A stretch of 64,000 nucleotides of DNA from NCBI GenBank assembly GCA_010672965.1, contig JAAHFN010000022.1, positions 203,095 to 267,094 of the forward strand, given 5' to 3'. Positions within the stretch are counted from its first letter, which is position 1; every line of letters begins with the position of its first letter. This stretch comes from Oscillatoria sp. SIO1A7. Its GTDB lineage: Bacteria; Cyanobacteriota; Cyanobacteriia; Cyanobacteriales; Laspinemataceae. Under the pieces are notes generated by a model. The model ran no database searches and was not told the origin of the DNA. It saw nothing but the letters and a program-made list of their open reading frames with translations. Positions 36,501-48,100 of this stretch are shown piece after piece. The position numbers and the translations under genes are program-made.

Positions 36501-39021
36501 GTTCCATGTTCTCGAACTCGGTACTCAGGTAAGCTGCCTCTGCTGCCTCCTCATATATTGCCAGAGCTAGGTCGTACTGAGTCTGCCAGCAAGATGCTGC
36601 CAATAATTTCTGGGCTACAGTTAAATATGCCACAGCTGCACTATAAGCAGTGGCAGCTTTAGCTTTACGTCCGGCCATTAGATTCAACCGCGCCAACTGC
36701 TCTCTTTCTCCTGGAGCGGCGATTAAGTCAACTCCATAATTCAATTGAGCGACCAAATCGAAAATCTGCGCTTCCCGTTCGGCTTCAGTGGTATTGTGCC
36801 ACAACAATTGACCGATTCTCAAGTGAGTCGTCTTTTTCTCCGCTTCTGGAATCAGAGCATAGGCAGCTTGCTGGACGCGATCGTGCAGGAACTGATAGAG
36901 CGAGCTTGGGGTTTGAGCTGTCAGGCTAGAGTTATTAGAGTCGGTCGAGCCTAGGTAAAATTTATAGATGTCGCTCTGAGGCAAAATCAATCCTTCTGCC
37001 AGAGCCTTCCATAAATCCCCTGCCGCTTCTTCCGGGGATTGCTCCCTGACAATTGCCAGGGTTTCTAAATTAAATTCATTGCCAATGCAAGCCGCTATTT
37101 TGAGGATTTCTTGCGTTGCTGCTGACATTTTTTGCAATCGCCCCATCATAAACTCCACCACGTCATCGGTGAGAGCAAGCTGACGGACTTGCGCTAGATC
37201 GCATTGCCAATATCCCGCCTCCGCCTCAAACTCAATCCAGCCATCCTCATGCAAGCCTTTTAAAAATTGGGTACTAAAGAACGGATTGCCCCGAGTTTTT
37301 TGATAAACCAAATTCGCCAAAGGCGAGGCTATTTCCACAGAACATAGCAAGGTATCGGCCACCAGCCGGCCTATTTGATTTTCGCTTAAAGGAGCCAGAG
37401 TCAGGGTTTTGAGGGTTGCCCCCTGTTTCTCAATCTCATCCAAGCTCAACATCAGCGGATGGGCGGGAAATACTTCGTTATCGCGATATGCTCCCAAGAC
37501 CAGCAAATATCCCCCTTCCGACTCGTCCATCAACAGCTGTAGCAAATTTAACGATGCCGAATCCACCCACTGCAAGTCATCCAGAAAAATAACCAGGGGA
37601 TGCTCTTTGGTGGTAAAGACGCGCACGAACTTGCTGAAGAGCAGGTTAAAGCGATTCTGCGCTGCACTGCCAGAGAGTTCTGGCACTGGGGGCTGTTTGC
37701 CAACGATCGGCTCCAGTTCGGGAATTACGTCGATGATAACTTGCCCGCTTTCTCCCAATGCCGAGAGTATTTTCTGCTTCCAGGCAGCCAATTCTACATC
37801 GCATTCCCCGAGCAATTGTCCCACCAAGTCTCGGAAGGCTTGCACAAAAGCACTAAAAGGAATATTGCGGTTAAATTGGTCGAATTTTCCTTTGATGAAA
37901 TAGCCCCGTTGCTTGACTATGGGCTTGTGTACTTCCGACACTAGAGCAGTTTTGCCAATTCCCGAAAAACCCGCCACCAGCATCATTTCATTATTTCCGG
38001 CTGCTACTCGGTCAAATGCTGCCAGCAGTTCTTGCACTTCCTTTTCCCGTCCGTAGAGCTTTTCGGGAATTAGGAAGCGATCGCTTCTATCCTCCTGGCC
38101 AAGCTCAAATAACGCAATCTCTCCCTTAGCCTTCCATTCTTGCAGGCATCGCTCTAGGTCGTGCTTCAATCCCAAGGCACTCTGATAGCGCTCTTCTGCA
38201 TTCTTCGCCATCAACTTCAGAACAATATTTTCAATCGCTTGAGGAATTGCTCTGCCATTCCCAATCTTCCCCTCTCCCGGGAGGGGGGTTACGGGGGTGG
38301 GTTTGCTCCATTCCATTCCCCATTCCCCATTCCCCAATGCCGGAGGCATTTTCGCAATATGGCAATGCACCAACTCCATCGGGTCGCTGGTTGCAAAAGG
38401 AAGCTTCCCGGTTAGCAGTTCAAAAAAAGTTACCCCCAAGGAATAGAAATCCGTCCGATAGTCGATGCCTCTATTCATGCGTCCTGTTTGCTCGGGGGAA
38501 ATATAGGCGAGGGTTCCTTCCAGGACGTTGGGATTGATGAGTTGTTGTTGTTCTTTGGGCAGCAAGCTGGATATGCTGAAGTCGATTAGCTTGACTTGGC
38601 GGGTTTCCGGGCGGATGAGAATATTGGCGGGTTTGATATCTTTGTGGATTACGCGCTCCCCGCTCAGATACTGCAGGGCGTCCGCCAGTTGGATGGCAAT
38701 GGAAAGAAATTCGGCTAGGTTTGGCTCTCCTTGCTGCCAGTAATCAGAAAGAGCGATCGCCTCATCATCGGGCATCACCAGAGCATAACCATTGCCGTAG
38801 CGTTCTAGGGCAATGGGTCTAACGATATGGGGATGTTCCAGATGGCTCGCTATGATGTATTGATTGCGAAATTGGACTAGCTCTTTGAAATTGGGATGAG
38901 GATTGCGCAGGATTTTGATTATGACCGGCTGGCGATCGCCAATGCGCATACCGCGATAGACTTCTGTTCGCTTGCCTTGATAGAGGTTGTCCTTTAGATG
39001 ATACTTAGAGAGAACTAGCAT
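33535..39021 (-). CDS. HstK-type Ser/Thr kinase-ATPase-histidine kinase, copy 1
   Basis: This 1,828-residue multidomain sensor starts with a Ser/Thr kinase domain (about 7-290; K36, HKDIKPAN 126-133, DFS 147-149 in place of DFG). A predicted AAA-type ATPase follows (Walker A GFSGIGKT 351-358, Walker [11 protein letters not shown] about 476-485), then a long TPR-like helical region. Near the C-terminus are a GAF domain (about 1355-1515), a coiled coil, a HisKA domain with H1578 (GIAHEINNP) and a HATPase domain. The G1 box is DNGSAMGE (D1759) rather than the DNGPGM of both paralogues, so ATP binding may be weakened. No receiver domain or adjacent response regulator exists. It is the last of three tandem paralogues. 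Confidence 0.92.
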   Translation of the reverse strand: MLVLSKYHLKDNLYQGKRTEVYRGMRIGDRQPVIIKILRNPHPNFKELVQFRNQYIIASHLEHPHIVRPIALERYGNGYALVMPDDEAIALSDYWQQGEPNLAEFLSIAIQLADALQYLSGERVIHKDIKPANILIRPETRQVKLIDFSISSLLPKEQQQLINPNVLEGTLAYISPEQTGRMNRGIDYRTDFYSLGVTFFELLTGKLPFATSDPMELVHCHIAKMPPALGNGEWGMEWSKPTPVTPLPGEGKIGNGRAIPQAIENIVLKLMAKNAEERYQSALGLKHDLERCLQEWKAKGEIALFELGQEDRSDRFLIPEKLYGREKEVQELLAAFDRVAAGNNEMMLVAGFSGIGKTALVSEVHKPIVKQRGYFIKGKFDQFNRNIPFSAFVQAFRDLVGQLLGECDVELAAWKQKILSALGESGQVIIDVIPELEPIVGKQPPVPELSGSAAQNRFNLLFSKFVRVFTTKEHPLVIFLDDLQWVDSASLNLLQLLMDESEGGYLLVLGAYRDNEVFPAHPLMLSLDEIEKQGATLKTLTLAPLSENQIGRLVADTLLCSVEIASPLANLVYQKTRGNPFFSTQFLKGLHEDGWIEFEAEAGYWQCDLAQVRQLALTDDVVEFMMGRLQKMSAATQEILKIAACIGNEFNLETLAIVREQSPEEAAGDLWKALAEGLILPQSDIYKFYLGSTDSNNSSLTAQTPSSLYQFLHDRVQQAAYALIPEAEKKTTHLRIGQLLWHNTTEAEREAQIFDLVAQLNYGVDLIAAPGEREQLARLNLMAGRKAKAATAYSAAVAYLTVAQKLLAASCWQTQYDLALAIYEEAAEAAYLSTEFENMEQLVETVLQQAKALLDKVKVYEAKIQASMAQNKPLVGIAIALPVLRELGVELPESPQPEDIQQGLAETASLLGGKRPSELIELPEMTAPDKLAAMRIISKLIPAVYVAGPQLLPLVVLQQVNLSIKYGNAADSAFAYANYGQILCGVLGELEKAYEFGRLALEVLSRLNARSLAAKTYTVVYFCITHWREHLAKTLKPFQESFTIGLETGDVEYGAYSALNYCTHCYLNGRELSDVSREMDNYTLQLRKLKQETALNYLVIFRQAVLNLRGFADENPWTLSGFAYKEKVMLPLHQASNDVLAIAHMSLNKLLISYLFGEFVIAVDNAEIVATYLNEATAFAGIPIYYFYNSLARLALYPNACEAQREKTMQKVTATQKKMQKWADNAPMNYLHKFYLVEAERHRALGEKLEAIELYDCAIAGAKANEYIQEEALANELAAKFYLDWGKEKFAAGYMQEAYYCYARWGAKAKIEQLEEKYPQLLLPILQESKYRPSPSNPGITTQTLGTVTSTTSVLDLASAIKASQAISSEISLDALLSKLMGVVLENAGADKGALILNRSDTWEVAAICINGNSNLTNSPLNGTENLPSSIINTVKRTGESFIINNLERETAFASDPYLSQEQPLSLCCTPILHIGKLIGILYLENRAIADAFTPDRIEVLNLLTAQAAISIENARLYSRLSDYSHNLEAQVEQRTEELQEKNLDLQATLVQLQQTQAQLIQTEKMSSLGQMVAGIAHEINNPITFIAGNVGHAREYVGDLLDLLAVYEEESPNASEAIEEKMEEINLEFLREDLEKLFASMKNGSDRIRNIVLGLRNFSRLDEADRKQADIHEGLENTLTIVKHRLKAVAERPEIAIVKNYGKLPLVNCYASQLNQVFLHILTNAIDVLSTSYAGKSPEIRIATEVLDAQTVRIRIADNGSAMGESVRKKVFDPFFTTKPVGEGTGLGMSISYQIVTEQHGGQLQCFSEPGVGTEFAISLPIEDKLV
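33730..33754. other. Perfect palindrome at the G1 box of kinase copy 1
   Basis: CATTGCCGAC, 5-nt spacer, GTCGGCAATG. In copies 2 and 3 the left arm is imperfect (CATTCCCGGC). Both mismatching bases became perfect matches here and produced the DNGSAM variant. Confidence 0.8.
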
Positions 39022-39195
39022 TATCTTGTAATAATAGATTGTTTTGTTCTTGTTCTGTCTTGTTCTATTATAGCGGTTCTCAAATTATTCTATAGATCGC
39101 TTTTGAGCTGGAGGCTAACAATTGATTATCGTCACAGAACAGGAGCGATTGCAGTAGCCTTTCAGATTGTTATAGGACTTGAGGAATTCTCTAAT
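39022..39195. other. Spacer between kinase copies 1 and 2
   Basis: It contains TTCTGTCTTGTTCTATTATAGCGGTTCTCAAA, in two parts matching the DNA upstream of copy 3 (50627-50657). A solitary end of the TATAGCG element family is at 39069-39094. No gene. Confidence 0.6.
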
Positions 39196-42100
39196 CTATA
39201 CGGGAATTTCTAGCGTAAATTCCGTACCAACTCCCGGTTCGGAAATACAGTGCAATTGCCCGCCATGTTGCTCGGTGACTATTTGGTAACTAATCGACAA
39301 ACCCAGTCCGGTTCCTTGACCCACTGGCTTGGTAGTGAAGAAGGGATCGAATGCTTTCTGACAAACCCTCGCGCTCATTCCCGGCCCGTTGTCGGCAATG
39401 CGAATTCTGATGGTTTGCGCGTCCCCCATCTCCGTGGCGATGCGAATTTCGGGACTCTTGCCAGCATACGATGCGCTTAAAACATCGATCGCATTGCTGA
39501 GAATATGTAAAAATACTTGGTTGAGTTGACTTGCGTAGCAGTTTACTAGGGGTAGTTTCCCGTAGTTTTTGACTATAGCAATTTCCGGGCGATCTCCCAG
39601 CGCTTTAAGGCGATGTTGCACGATTGTTAAGGTATTCTCCAATCCTTCGTGGATGTCCGCCTGCTTTCTATCCGCTTCGTCTAGGCGGGAGAAGTTTCGC
39701 AACCCCAGCACAATATTTCTAATGCGATCGCTCCCATTTTTCATGGAATCGAACAGTTTTGCCAAGTCAGAGCGCAAAAACTCCAGATTAATCTCCTCCA
39801 TCTTCTCTTCTATAGCTTCGCTGGCATTGGGCCATTCCTCCTCGTAAAGCCTCAGCAGTTCCAGCACGTCTTGGAAATATTCGCGAGCGTGACCGACATT
39901 CCCCGAGATAAAGCTGATGGGGTTATTGATTTCATGGGCAATCCCCGCCACCATTTGTCCCAAAGAAGACATTTTTTCCGTTTGGATTAATTGCGCTTGA
40001 GTCCGCTGCAATTGCACCAGAGTTTCTTGCAAGTCAAGGTTTTTCTCCTGTAGCTCCTCGGTTCTTTGCTCCACTTGGGCTTCCAGGTTGTGGCTGTAGT
40101 CCGATAGGCGACTGTAAAGACGAGCATTTTCTATAGATATGGCAGCTTGGGCGGTCAGCAGGTTGAGAACTTCAATGCGATCGGGGGTGAAGGCATCTGC
40201 GATCGCGCGGTTTTCGAGATAGAGAATGCCAATTAATTTGCCGATATGGAGAATGGGGGTGCAGCAGAGACTTAGGGGTTGCTCTTGGCTCAGGTATGGG
40301 TCTCCCGCGAAAGTCGTCTCTTTTTCTAACTGATTAATAAGTACGGTCTTAAGAGTCCGTTTGACAGTATTGATTATGCTAGTGGGCAGACTTTTGGTTT
40401 GGTCGCTAGATAGCTGACAACTATCATTAGTGCAGATTGCGGCGATAACCCAATTGCCTTCGTTATTTAAAATTAAGGCTCCTTTATCGGCTCCGGCATT
40501 TTCGAGGACGACCCCCATCAATTTAGAGAGCAAGGCATCTAGAGATATTTCCGAGGATATCGCTTGGGAGGCTTTGATGGCGGAGGCGAGGTCGAGGACG
40601 GAGGTATTAGAGGTGACCGTACCCAGGGTTTGGGTGGTGATGCCGGGATTGCTGGGACTCGGGCGATATTGAGACTGTTGCAATATGGGCAGCAGAAGTC
40701 GGGGATATTTTTCTTCTAGTTGCTCTATCTTAGCCTTGGCTCCCCAACGAGCGTAGCAATAGTAGGCATCCTGCATATAGCTTGCAGCAAATTTTTCTTT
40801 GCCCCAATTGAGGTAAAATTTCGCTGCCAGTTCGTTGGCCAGGGCTTCTTCTTGGACATATTCGTTTTCTTTGGCTCCGGCTATAGCGCGATCGTAGATT
40901 TCCGCCGCCTCGAACCGCTTGCCCAAAACCCGATGCTTCTCTGCTTGCATCAGTTCCCATTTGTGCAAATAATTCATCGGCGCGTGACTCGCCCAATTTT
41001 GCATCTTTTCCAGGTTGGTTTCTACTCGCTGCAAAAACTCGTCTCGCTCTGTAGGAGAAAGGCGATCGCACAGAGCTAACATAGTCAGAGCATCGTAAAA
41101 ATAAAACGTTGGAATGTGAGCTAATCCCGTTAGCGCCCCCAAATATTTTTCTCCCTCTCTTGCATGGCTTAAAGCTTTTTCATAATTTTCTAGCAGACAT
41201 GCAACTATTAGACCACACATATGAAAATTGCAGGTCCCCGTTAAATCCCTGGTACGCTCGTGCAGGGGCAGCATCTCCTCCTCGTTGTAAGCACTTCCCA
41301 GAAATCTTGTCGGTTCTTCAGCATTTCCCAGCAAATTTAAAACAGCCTGCCAATAAGTTCTCAACCAAATTGTTACTGTCTGCTGGTTGATAGATTTTAG
41401 AGCCTCTATGGAATTAGCCATTTCTGCTTCCAAATCCCGGAGATTATCGCCCTTAAAAAAGGAATAATAAGGAACGTTGACTATTGAATAGCCTGCATAT
41501 TCTAAATCTCCGGTTGCTAGTCCCTTCGCCACAGCTTCCCGGAAAACTGGTAAGGTATTGCTCAAATGCTCTTGCCAAGGCTGGATAAAAGCGCCGAATA
41601 TATTCAAGACCTTGGCTTCAACCTCTCTAGCGTTTAACTTATCTAATAGCTTTAAAGCTAATTGCCCGAATTTATAACCGGCATCCAGGTCTCCAAACAC
41701 GCCACAAAGCATTAGGCCGTGAATAGAATAGCCCACTGCAGATATAGCAGAGTTTCCATATTTTAGGGACAAATTGACCATCTCCAAGATCATAGGTGGC
41801 ATCATTTCTGGAGAACCAATATAAGCCGCAGTCCATACGGTGGATAAAATTTTCATTGCCCCTAGGCGATAGCCATCTGTCATAACGGGAAGTTCGATTA
41901 ATTCCTCAATCGATTTTCCTTGTAAATTATTGGTAATCTCTGCCATTTTTGCGCCTATGTCCGATTCGGTCGGCTGTGAAGGCAATTCCGTTCCCAACTG
42001 TTTGAGAATATCCAGTCCGAGGGCGATCGCTTCGATTACTTGTGTTTGGACAATTTTAGCAACTATCTTAATTTCGTAGATTTTTACCTTGTTCAATACA

Positions 42101-44676
42101 TGCTTGGCTCGGTCTAAAACTATCGTCGCCAATCTCTCCATTGCCTCAAAGTCGCCGCTTAAATATGCTGCGTCCGTTGCTTCCGTGTAAATCTCTAGCA
42201 CCAATTGGTAATCTTTTTGCCAAATATCGCCAACCAGCATTTCTCGCGCTACATTTAAATACTGAACAGCCGCGCTGTAAGCCGTTGATTTTTTTGCTTT
42301 CCGTCCCGCTGCTAAGTTTAAAGTGGCTAATTCTTCTTTCGCTGCAATATCGGCAATTAATTCTCGACCGACATTCAACTGGTTCACAATATCAAAAATC
42401 TTTTCCTCCTGGTTCTCTGGAGGAATATTATTGAATAGTAGATAGCCTATTTTCAAGTGAGTTTTCTGTTTGGCCGCTTCTGGAATCAGAGAATAAGCCG
42501 CCTGCTGGACGCGATCGTGTAAGAAACGATAGGATACTGTTATTGTATTAGCTGCTGCCTCCTCTACATCCCCTTGGAAAAATTTATAAGCTTCGCTAAT
42601 GGGTATAATCAGTTCTTCTTTAAGCGCAATCCAAATATCGGCGGCAACCTCCTCGGAGGATGCTTCTGCAACCACTGCCAAAGTCTCCAGCTCGAACTGA
42701 TTGCCAATACAAGCCGCTAACTTCAACAGATTCTGGGTGGCTTCAGGCAACAAGGCCAAGCGCCCCGCCATGAACTCAACCACATCATCGGTCAGAGCCG
42801 CATCGCGCACCTTAACGAGTTCGCATTCCCAATAACCAAAATTAAAATTAAACTTAATTAGCTCGTCTTGATGCAACCCTTTTAAGAACTGAGTTGCAAA
42901 GAATGGGTTGCCTTGCGTTTTTCGAGCGGTTAACTCCGCCAGGGGTCGCGCAACTTCTTCGCTACAACTGAGGGTTTCTGCTACCAGTTGGTTAATGCAA
43001 TCTAGGACTAATGGCTCTAGGACTATTTTGGAAATAGTCGCTTCAGTTTTCTCCAGTTCGCTTAAGGTCAGCGTCAAAGGATGCCCTGGAAACACTTCAT
43101 TATCTCGGTACGCACCCAGCAACAATAAGTATCCCGTATCGCGATCGCCCATCAAGACTTTCATCAAGTTCAGCGAAGCCGAATCCGCCCACTGCAAATC
43201 GTCCAAAAATATCGTCAGGGGATTTTCTGGAGTCGCCAATACTGCAATAAACTTTTGAAACAGCAAATTAAAGCGATTTTGCGCTGCACTCCCAGATAGT
43301 TCTGGCACCGGCGGTTGTGAGCCGACGATTAGTTCCAGTTCGGGAATGACATCAACGATAACTTGCCCGCTTTCTCCGAGAGCCGAGAGTATTTTCGCTT
43401 TCCAGTTGGCTAGCTGTGCATCCGATTCCCCGAGCAACTGTCCCATCAAGTCTCGGAAGGCTTGTACGAAAGCACTCAAGGGAATATTGCGGTTAAATTG
43501 GTCGAATTTTCCTTTGATGAAATAGCCCCGCGCTTCGACGATGGGCTTGTGAACTTCTGACACTACGGCGGTTTTGCCAATTCCCGAAAAACCCGCCACC
43601 AGCATCATTTCGATCGCGCCCTTGGCAACCCCTTCAAAAGCGGCGAGCAGGCTTTGTACTTCTTTTTCCCGTCCGTAGAGTTTCTCGGGAATTAGGAAGC
43701 GAGAGCATAAGTCCCGCTCTCCCAGAACAAATGTAGTAATTTCTCCAGTTGTTTCCCATTCTTGCAGGCATCGCTCTAGGTCGTGCTTCAATCCCAAAGC
43801 ACTCTGATAGCGCTCTTCTGCATTCTTCGCCATCAACTTCAGAACAATATTTTCAATCGCTTGAGGAATTGCTATCCCATTCCCCATCTTCCCCCCTCCC
43901 GGGAGGGGGGTTACGGGGATGGGTTTGCCCAATTCCCAATTCCCAATTCCCAATTCCCAATTCCCAATTCCCAATTCCCCATTAGCCAATGCCGGAGGCA
44001 TTTTCGCAATATGGCAATGCACCAGCTCCATCGGGTCGCTGCTTGCAAAGGGCAGCTTCCCGGTCAGTAGTTCAAAAAAAGTCACTCCCAAGGAATAGAA
44101 ATCCGTGCGATAGTCGATTCCTCTATTCATGCGTCCGGTTTGTTCCGGGGAAATATAGGCGAGGGTTCCTTCCAGGACGTTGGGGTTGATGAGTTGTTGT
44201 TGCTCTCTGGGCAGCAAACTGGCGATGCTGAAGTCGATAAGTTGGACTTGGCGAGTTTCCGGATGAATTAGGATGTTGGTGGGTTTGATATCTTTATGAA
44301 TTATGCGCTGCTCGCTCAGATAATGTAGGGCAACTGAGATTTGTATGGCAATAGAAAGAAACTCGCCAAGGGAACGATCCGACTCTTGCCAATAGTCCCA
44401 AAGAGCGATCGCGCCATCATCGGGCATCACCAGAGCATAACCATTGCCGCAGCGTTCTAGGGCAATGGGTCTAACGATATGGGGATGTTCCAGATGGTCC
44501 GTTATTATGTATTGATTGCGGAATTGGACTAGCTCATTAAAACTTGGGTGAGGATTCCGTAGAACTTTAACGATCGCCGGCTCCCTATTTATTCCTCTAA
44601 TAGCTCGATATACTATCGTGCGAGTTCCTTCATAAATAATTCTTTCTTCTTTATACTTATCTATATTGAGCATCAT
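39196..44676 (-). CDS. HstK-type Ser/Thr kinase-ATPase-histidine kinase, copy 2
   Basis: Of 1,826 residues, it has the same domain order as its neighbours: kinase with K37 and HKDIKPTN, ATPase with GFSGIGKT and [10 protein letters not shown], helical TPR-like middle, GAF, then HisKA with H1581 and HATPase with intact DNGPGM and GTGLGLS. Its first 40 residues ([17 protein letters not shown]) differ from copies 1 and 3. Residues from about 85 match copy 3, while the GAF-proximal region ([16 protein letters not shown]) matches copy 1. This mosaic suggests recombination between copies. The kinase C-lobe carries an expanded 7-bp repeat giving LGIGNWE heptapeptides. It starts at ATG 44676 with no clear ribosome site. 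Confidence 0.92.
43922..43984. repeat. CCCAATT heptamer array inside kinase copy 2
   Basis: About eight 7-bp units lie in frame between the [10 protein letters not shown] and [10 protein letters not shown] motifs of the kinase domain. Three units (21 bp) encode one heptapeptide. Copies 1 (about 38308-38336) and 3 (about 49898-49916) have shorter CCCCATT versions at the same place. Confidence 0.9.
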
Positions 44677-44958
44677 CGTGGGTATTAAAATCAGCTTAAG
44701 CAGCAGCGTTGCACGACAATATTATAAAACATTGCAGTTGGGGATGAGGGTCAAAAATTAATTTAGGGGAACATTGCCTTCCTTGCTTGGGGTTTGCAAA
44801 AGCGCGATCGCTTGCCTTCCCACTTATGCCGCCTTCAATTCTACGCGAATAAAGGCAAAGAGCGATCGCGCTCTTCTAGAATTATTCTAGCGATATCTTG
44901 CCAAAATATCCTCCCTTCAAAGAAAAGTAAGCTTATCTAAAAAAACTAGACGAGCTTA
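44677..44958. other. Spacer between kinase copies 2 and 3
   Basis: From about 44840 it matches the DNA downstream of copy 1 (33425-33545: GAGCGATCGCGC, ATATCTTGCCAAAATATC, ACTAGACGAGCTTA). Copies 1 and 3 therefore share their 3' flank and were duplicated with it. No gene. Confidence 0.6.
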
Positions 44959-45140
44959 GGTGGCTGGGAAAGAAAGTACCGCTCGTCCGGCCTGTCAAAA
45001 GACGACTTCCCCTCCTGGGAGGGGCTAGGGGTGGGTTGCGGGCGGTGTGGGTAAGACTTGCGGAACCCCACCCCCTAACCCCTCCCAGGAGGGTATCGGA
45101 AGTAATGTTCGCATTAGGTATCTTCATTATCAGAAATTAC
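44959..45140. mobile_element. 182-bp element inserted in the 3' end of kinase copy 3
   Basis: CTTA flanks both ends (44955-44958, 45141-45144). The sequence left of it (ACTAGACGAGCTTA) and right of it (CTTACCTTCAATTGG) joins to give the uninterrupted end of copy 1. The interior has CCCTCCTGGGAGGGG inverted segments and CTGGGAAAGAAAGTACCGC, shared with the element at 27326. Its last 27 bp encode the end of the kinase. Confidence 0.8.
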
Positions 45141-48100
45141 CTTACCTTCAATTGGTAGCGCGATCGCAAATTCCGTACCAACTCCCGGTTGAGAAATACA
45201 GTGCAACTGCCCGCCATGTTGCTCGGTGACTATTTGGTAACTAATCGACAAACCCAGCCCGGTTCCTTGACCCACTGGCTTGGTAGTGAAGAAGGGATCG
45301 AATGCTTTCTGACAAACCCGAGGGCTCATTCCCGGCCCGTTATCGGCAATGCGAATTCTGACGGTTTGCGCGTCTAGCACCTCCGTGGCGATGCGAATTT
45401 CGGGACTCTTGCCAGCATCCGACGCGCTTAAAACGTCAATAGCATTGCTGATAATATGCAAAAACACTTGGTTTAGTTGACTTGCGTAGCAGTTTACTAG
45501 GGGTAGTTGAGCGTAGTTTTTGACGATAGTAATTTCCGGGCGCTCTCCCAGAGCTTTGAGGCGATGTTGCACGAGAGTTAAAGTATTCTCCAATCCTTCG
45601 TGGATGTCCGCCTGCTTCCTGCCCGCTTCGTCCAGGCGGGAGAAGTTTCGCAACCCCAAGACAATATTTCTAATGCGATCGCTCCCATTTTTCATAGAAT
45701 CCAACAGTTTTTCCAGATCCTCGCGCAAAAACTCCAGATTCATCTCCTCCACCTTCTCTTCTATAGCTTCGCTGGCATTGGGCCATTCCTCCTCGTAAAG
45801 CCTCAGCAGTTCCAGAAACTCTTGGAAATATTCGCGAGCGTGACCGATATTACCCGCGATAAAGTTAATAGGGTTATTGATTTCGTGGGCAATCCCCGCC
45901 ACCATTTGTCCTAAAGAAGACATTTTTTCCGTTTGGATTAATTGCGCTTGAGTCCGCTGCAATTGCACCAGAGTTGCTTGCAAGTCAAGGTTTTTCTCCT
46001 GTAGCTCCTCGGTTCTCTGCTCCACTTGGTCTTCCAGGTTGTGGCTGTAGTCCGATAGGCGACTGTAAAGACGAGCATTTTCTATGGATATGGCAGCTTG
46101 GGCGGTCAGCAGGTTGAGGACTTCTATGCGGTCTGGGGTGAAGGCATCTGTAGCGAGGTTATTTTCGAGATAGAGAATGCCGATTAATTTGCCGATGTAG
46201 AGGATGGGGTTGCAGCAGAGACTGAGGGGTTGCTCTTGGCTGAAGTATGGGTCGCTCGCGAGGTTTTTTTCTTGTTCGACATTGTTGACGAATAGGCTCT
46301 GCTGCGTCCGTTTGACGGTATTGATAATACTACTGGGGAGATCGGCTCGGTCTAGGTTAATGGTGGTGGTTAGCTGACAGTTATCGTTCGCGCATTGAGC
46401 AACGGTTTCCCAAGTACCCTCGTTGTTTAATATTAAAGCTGCTTTATCAGCTCCGGCATTTTCTCTGACGATGCGAATCAATTTATAGAGCAAGGCATCC
46501 AGTTCGATTTCCTCGGAGAGAGCTTGGGAGGCTTTGATAGTAGAGGTGAGATCGAGGTTGGAACCGGTGCTACTGAGTGTGAATAGGCTTGGATTGGAGG
46601 ATCGCGAGAAGCTGGCATTGGGGCTACTAGGTTCGGCTAGTTGGAGGATGGGAGTAAGGAGTTGGGGATATTTCGCTTCAAGTCTATCGGTCTTAGCCTT
46701 AGCTCCCCAGCGAGCGTAGCAATAGTAGGCTTCCTGCATATAGCCAGCGGCAACTTTGTCTTTGCCCCAGTCCAGGTAGAATTTGGCCGCCAGCTCGTTG
46801 GCTAATGCTTCTTCTTGGAGATATTCGTTTTCTTTGGCTCCGGCTATGGCGCGATCGTAGAAATCTCCGGCTTCATATTTTTTGCCTAAAACTCTATATT
46901 TTTCTGCTTCGACTAGCTGCCATTTATGCAAATAATTCATTGGGGCATATTCTGCCCATAATTTTAAATTAGCCTGATTGTTTTCTACTTGTCCCAGTTC
47001 AGCTTCGATATCTAGATCGTATTCGGTTATTGCAGCTAAAGCGATCGCGGAATCATAAAAATAAAACCCTGCTTCAACAACTGTTGCAAACCCTCCAGCT
47101 ATATACTTTCTTGCCTGGATAGCATCAGATTTAGCTCGTTCCACATCTGCAAACATAAATCTCAAAAACAACCTGTGAATATAAAAATAAAAAATACGAG
47201 TAGCATCGTGAGAATCTAATAGTTCTGAGATCCACATTTTTTCATTGTTTTTATCTACAATTTTTAAATTGCCACCATCTATGTTGCTTAATAAAAATAC
47301 TATTGTTTCCCAAATTATAGAACAATATTTTTCACTGATTAGCTTAAACTTCTTGACCAGTTCGAGTAAAGAAAAGACTGTAAATTCCAATTCTTTCAAG
47401 GGTTGACCAGACCAAAAAGAATTGAGGCAGAGTCCTTGACTGTGATGGCCGACGTACTCCAGCTTGCCTGTTTCTAATGCAGCTTGATAGCCTGCTTGTA
47501 AAATTGGCAGGGTCTCTCGCAGATGATGTTGGTGATGATACAAAAATAATCCAACGGGTACAAAGGTTATAGCCGGAATATTTTTGTCCTTGGCGCTAGA
47601 AGCTAAACGATAGGCTAATTGGCCAAATTGATTTCCGATCGCAAGATTTTTTTTAAACTGAAGTATAAACATTCCATAGTCCGCATAACCAGTCGATGAA
47701 ACAGGACTATTACCGTACTGAAGCGATAATTTGGTCTGGAGGCTAGCTAACAAAGGAAAGAGAGGAGAACTTGCTAGATAACAAGCCGGAATCATTCTGG
47801 AAGCGATTTTGACGATCGCCAGTTTTTCGGGATTTACCATTACTGGAAGCTGCAATAACTCCTCTATACTGCGATCGCCTATAGAGGCTTGGATTTCTTC
47901 TATTTCCCGTTCCAGCTCCACTGGAGTTATCGGCTCGGGAAACTCAACTCCAAATTCCTTCAAGACAGACTGACCGTAAGCTATAGCATCCAAAAACTTA
48001 TGTTGAGTAGTCAATGCTTGGATCTCTATCGTATAAACTTCTAGTTTATCCAAGGTTCTTTTGCCATTCTTCATTACTGCCTGTATCCATCTGTCCATAG

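Noticed and set aside
33923-38743. Many plus-strand frames opposite the giant kinases
   Set aside because: They are antisense shadows that recur at equivalent places in all three copies because the coding strand is conserved.
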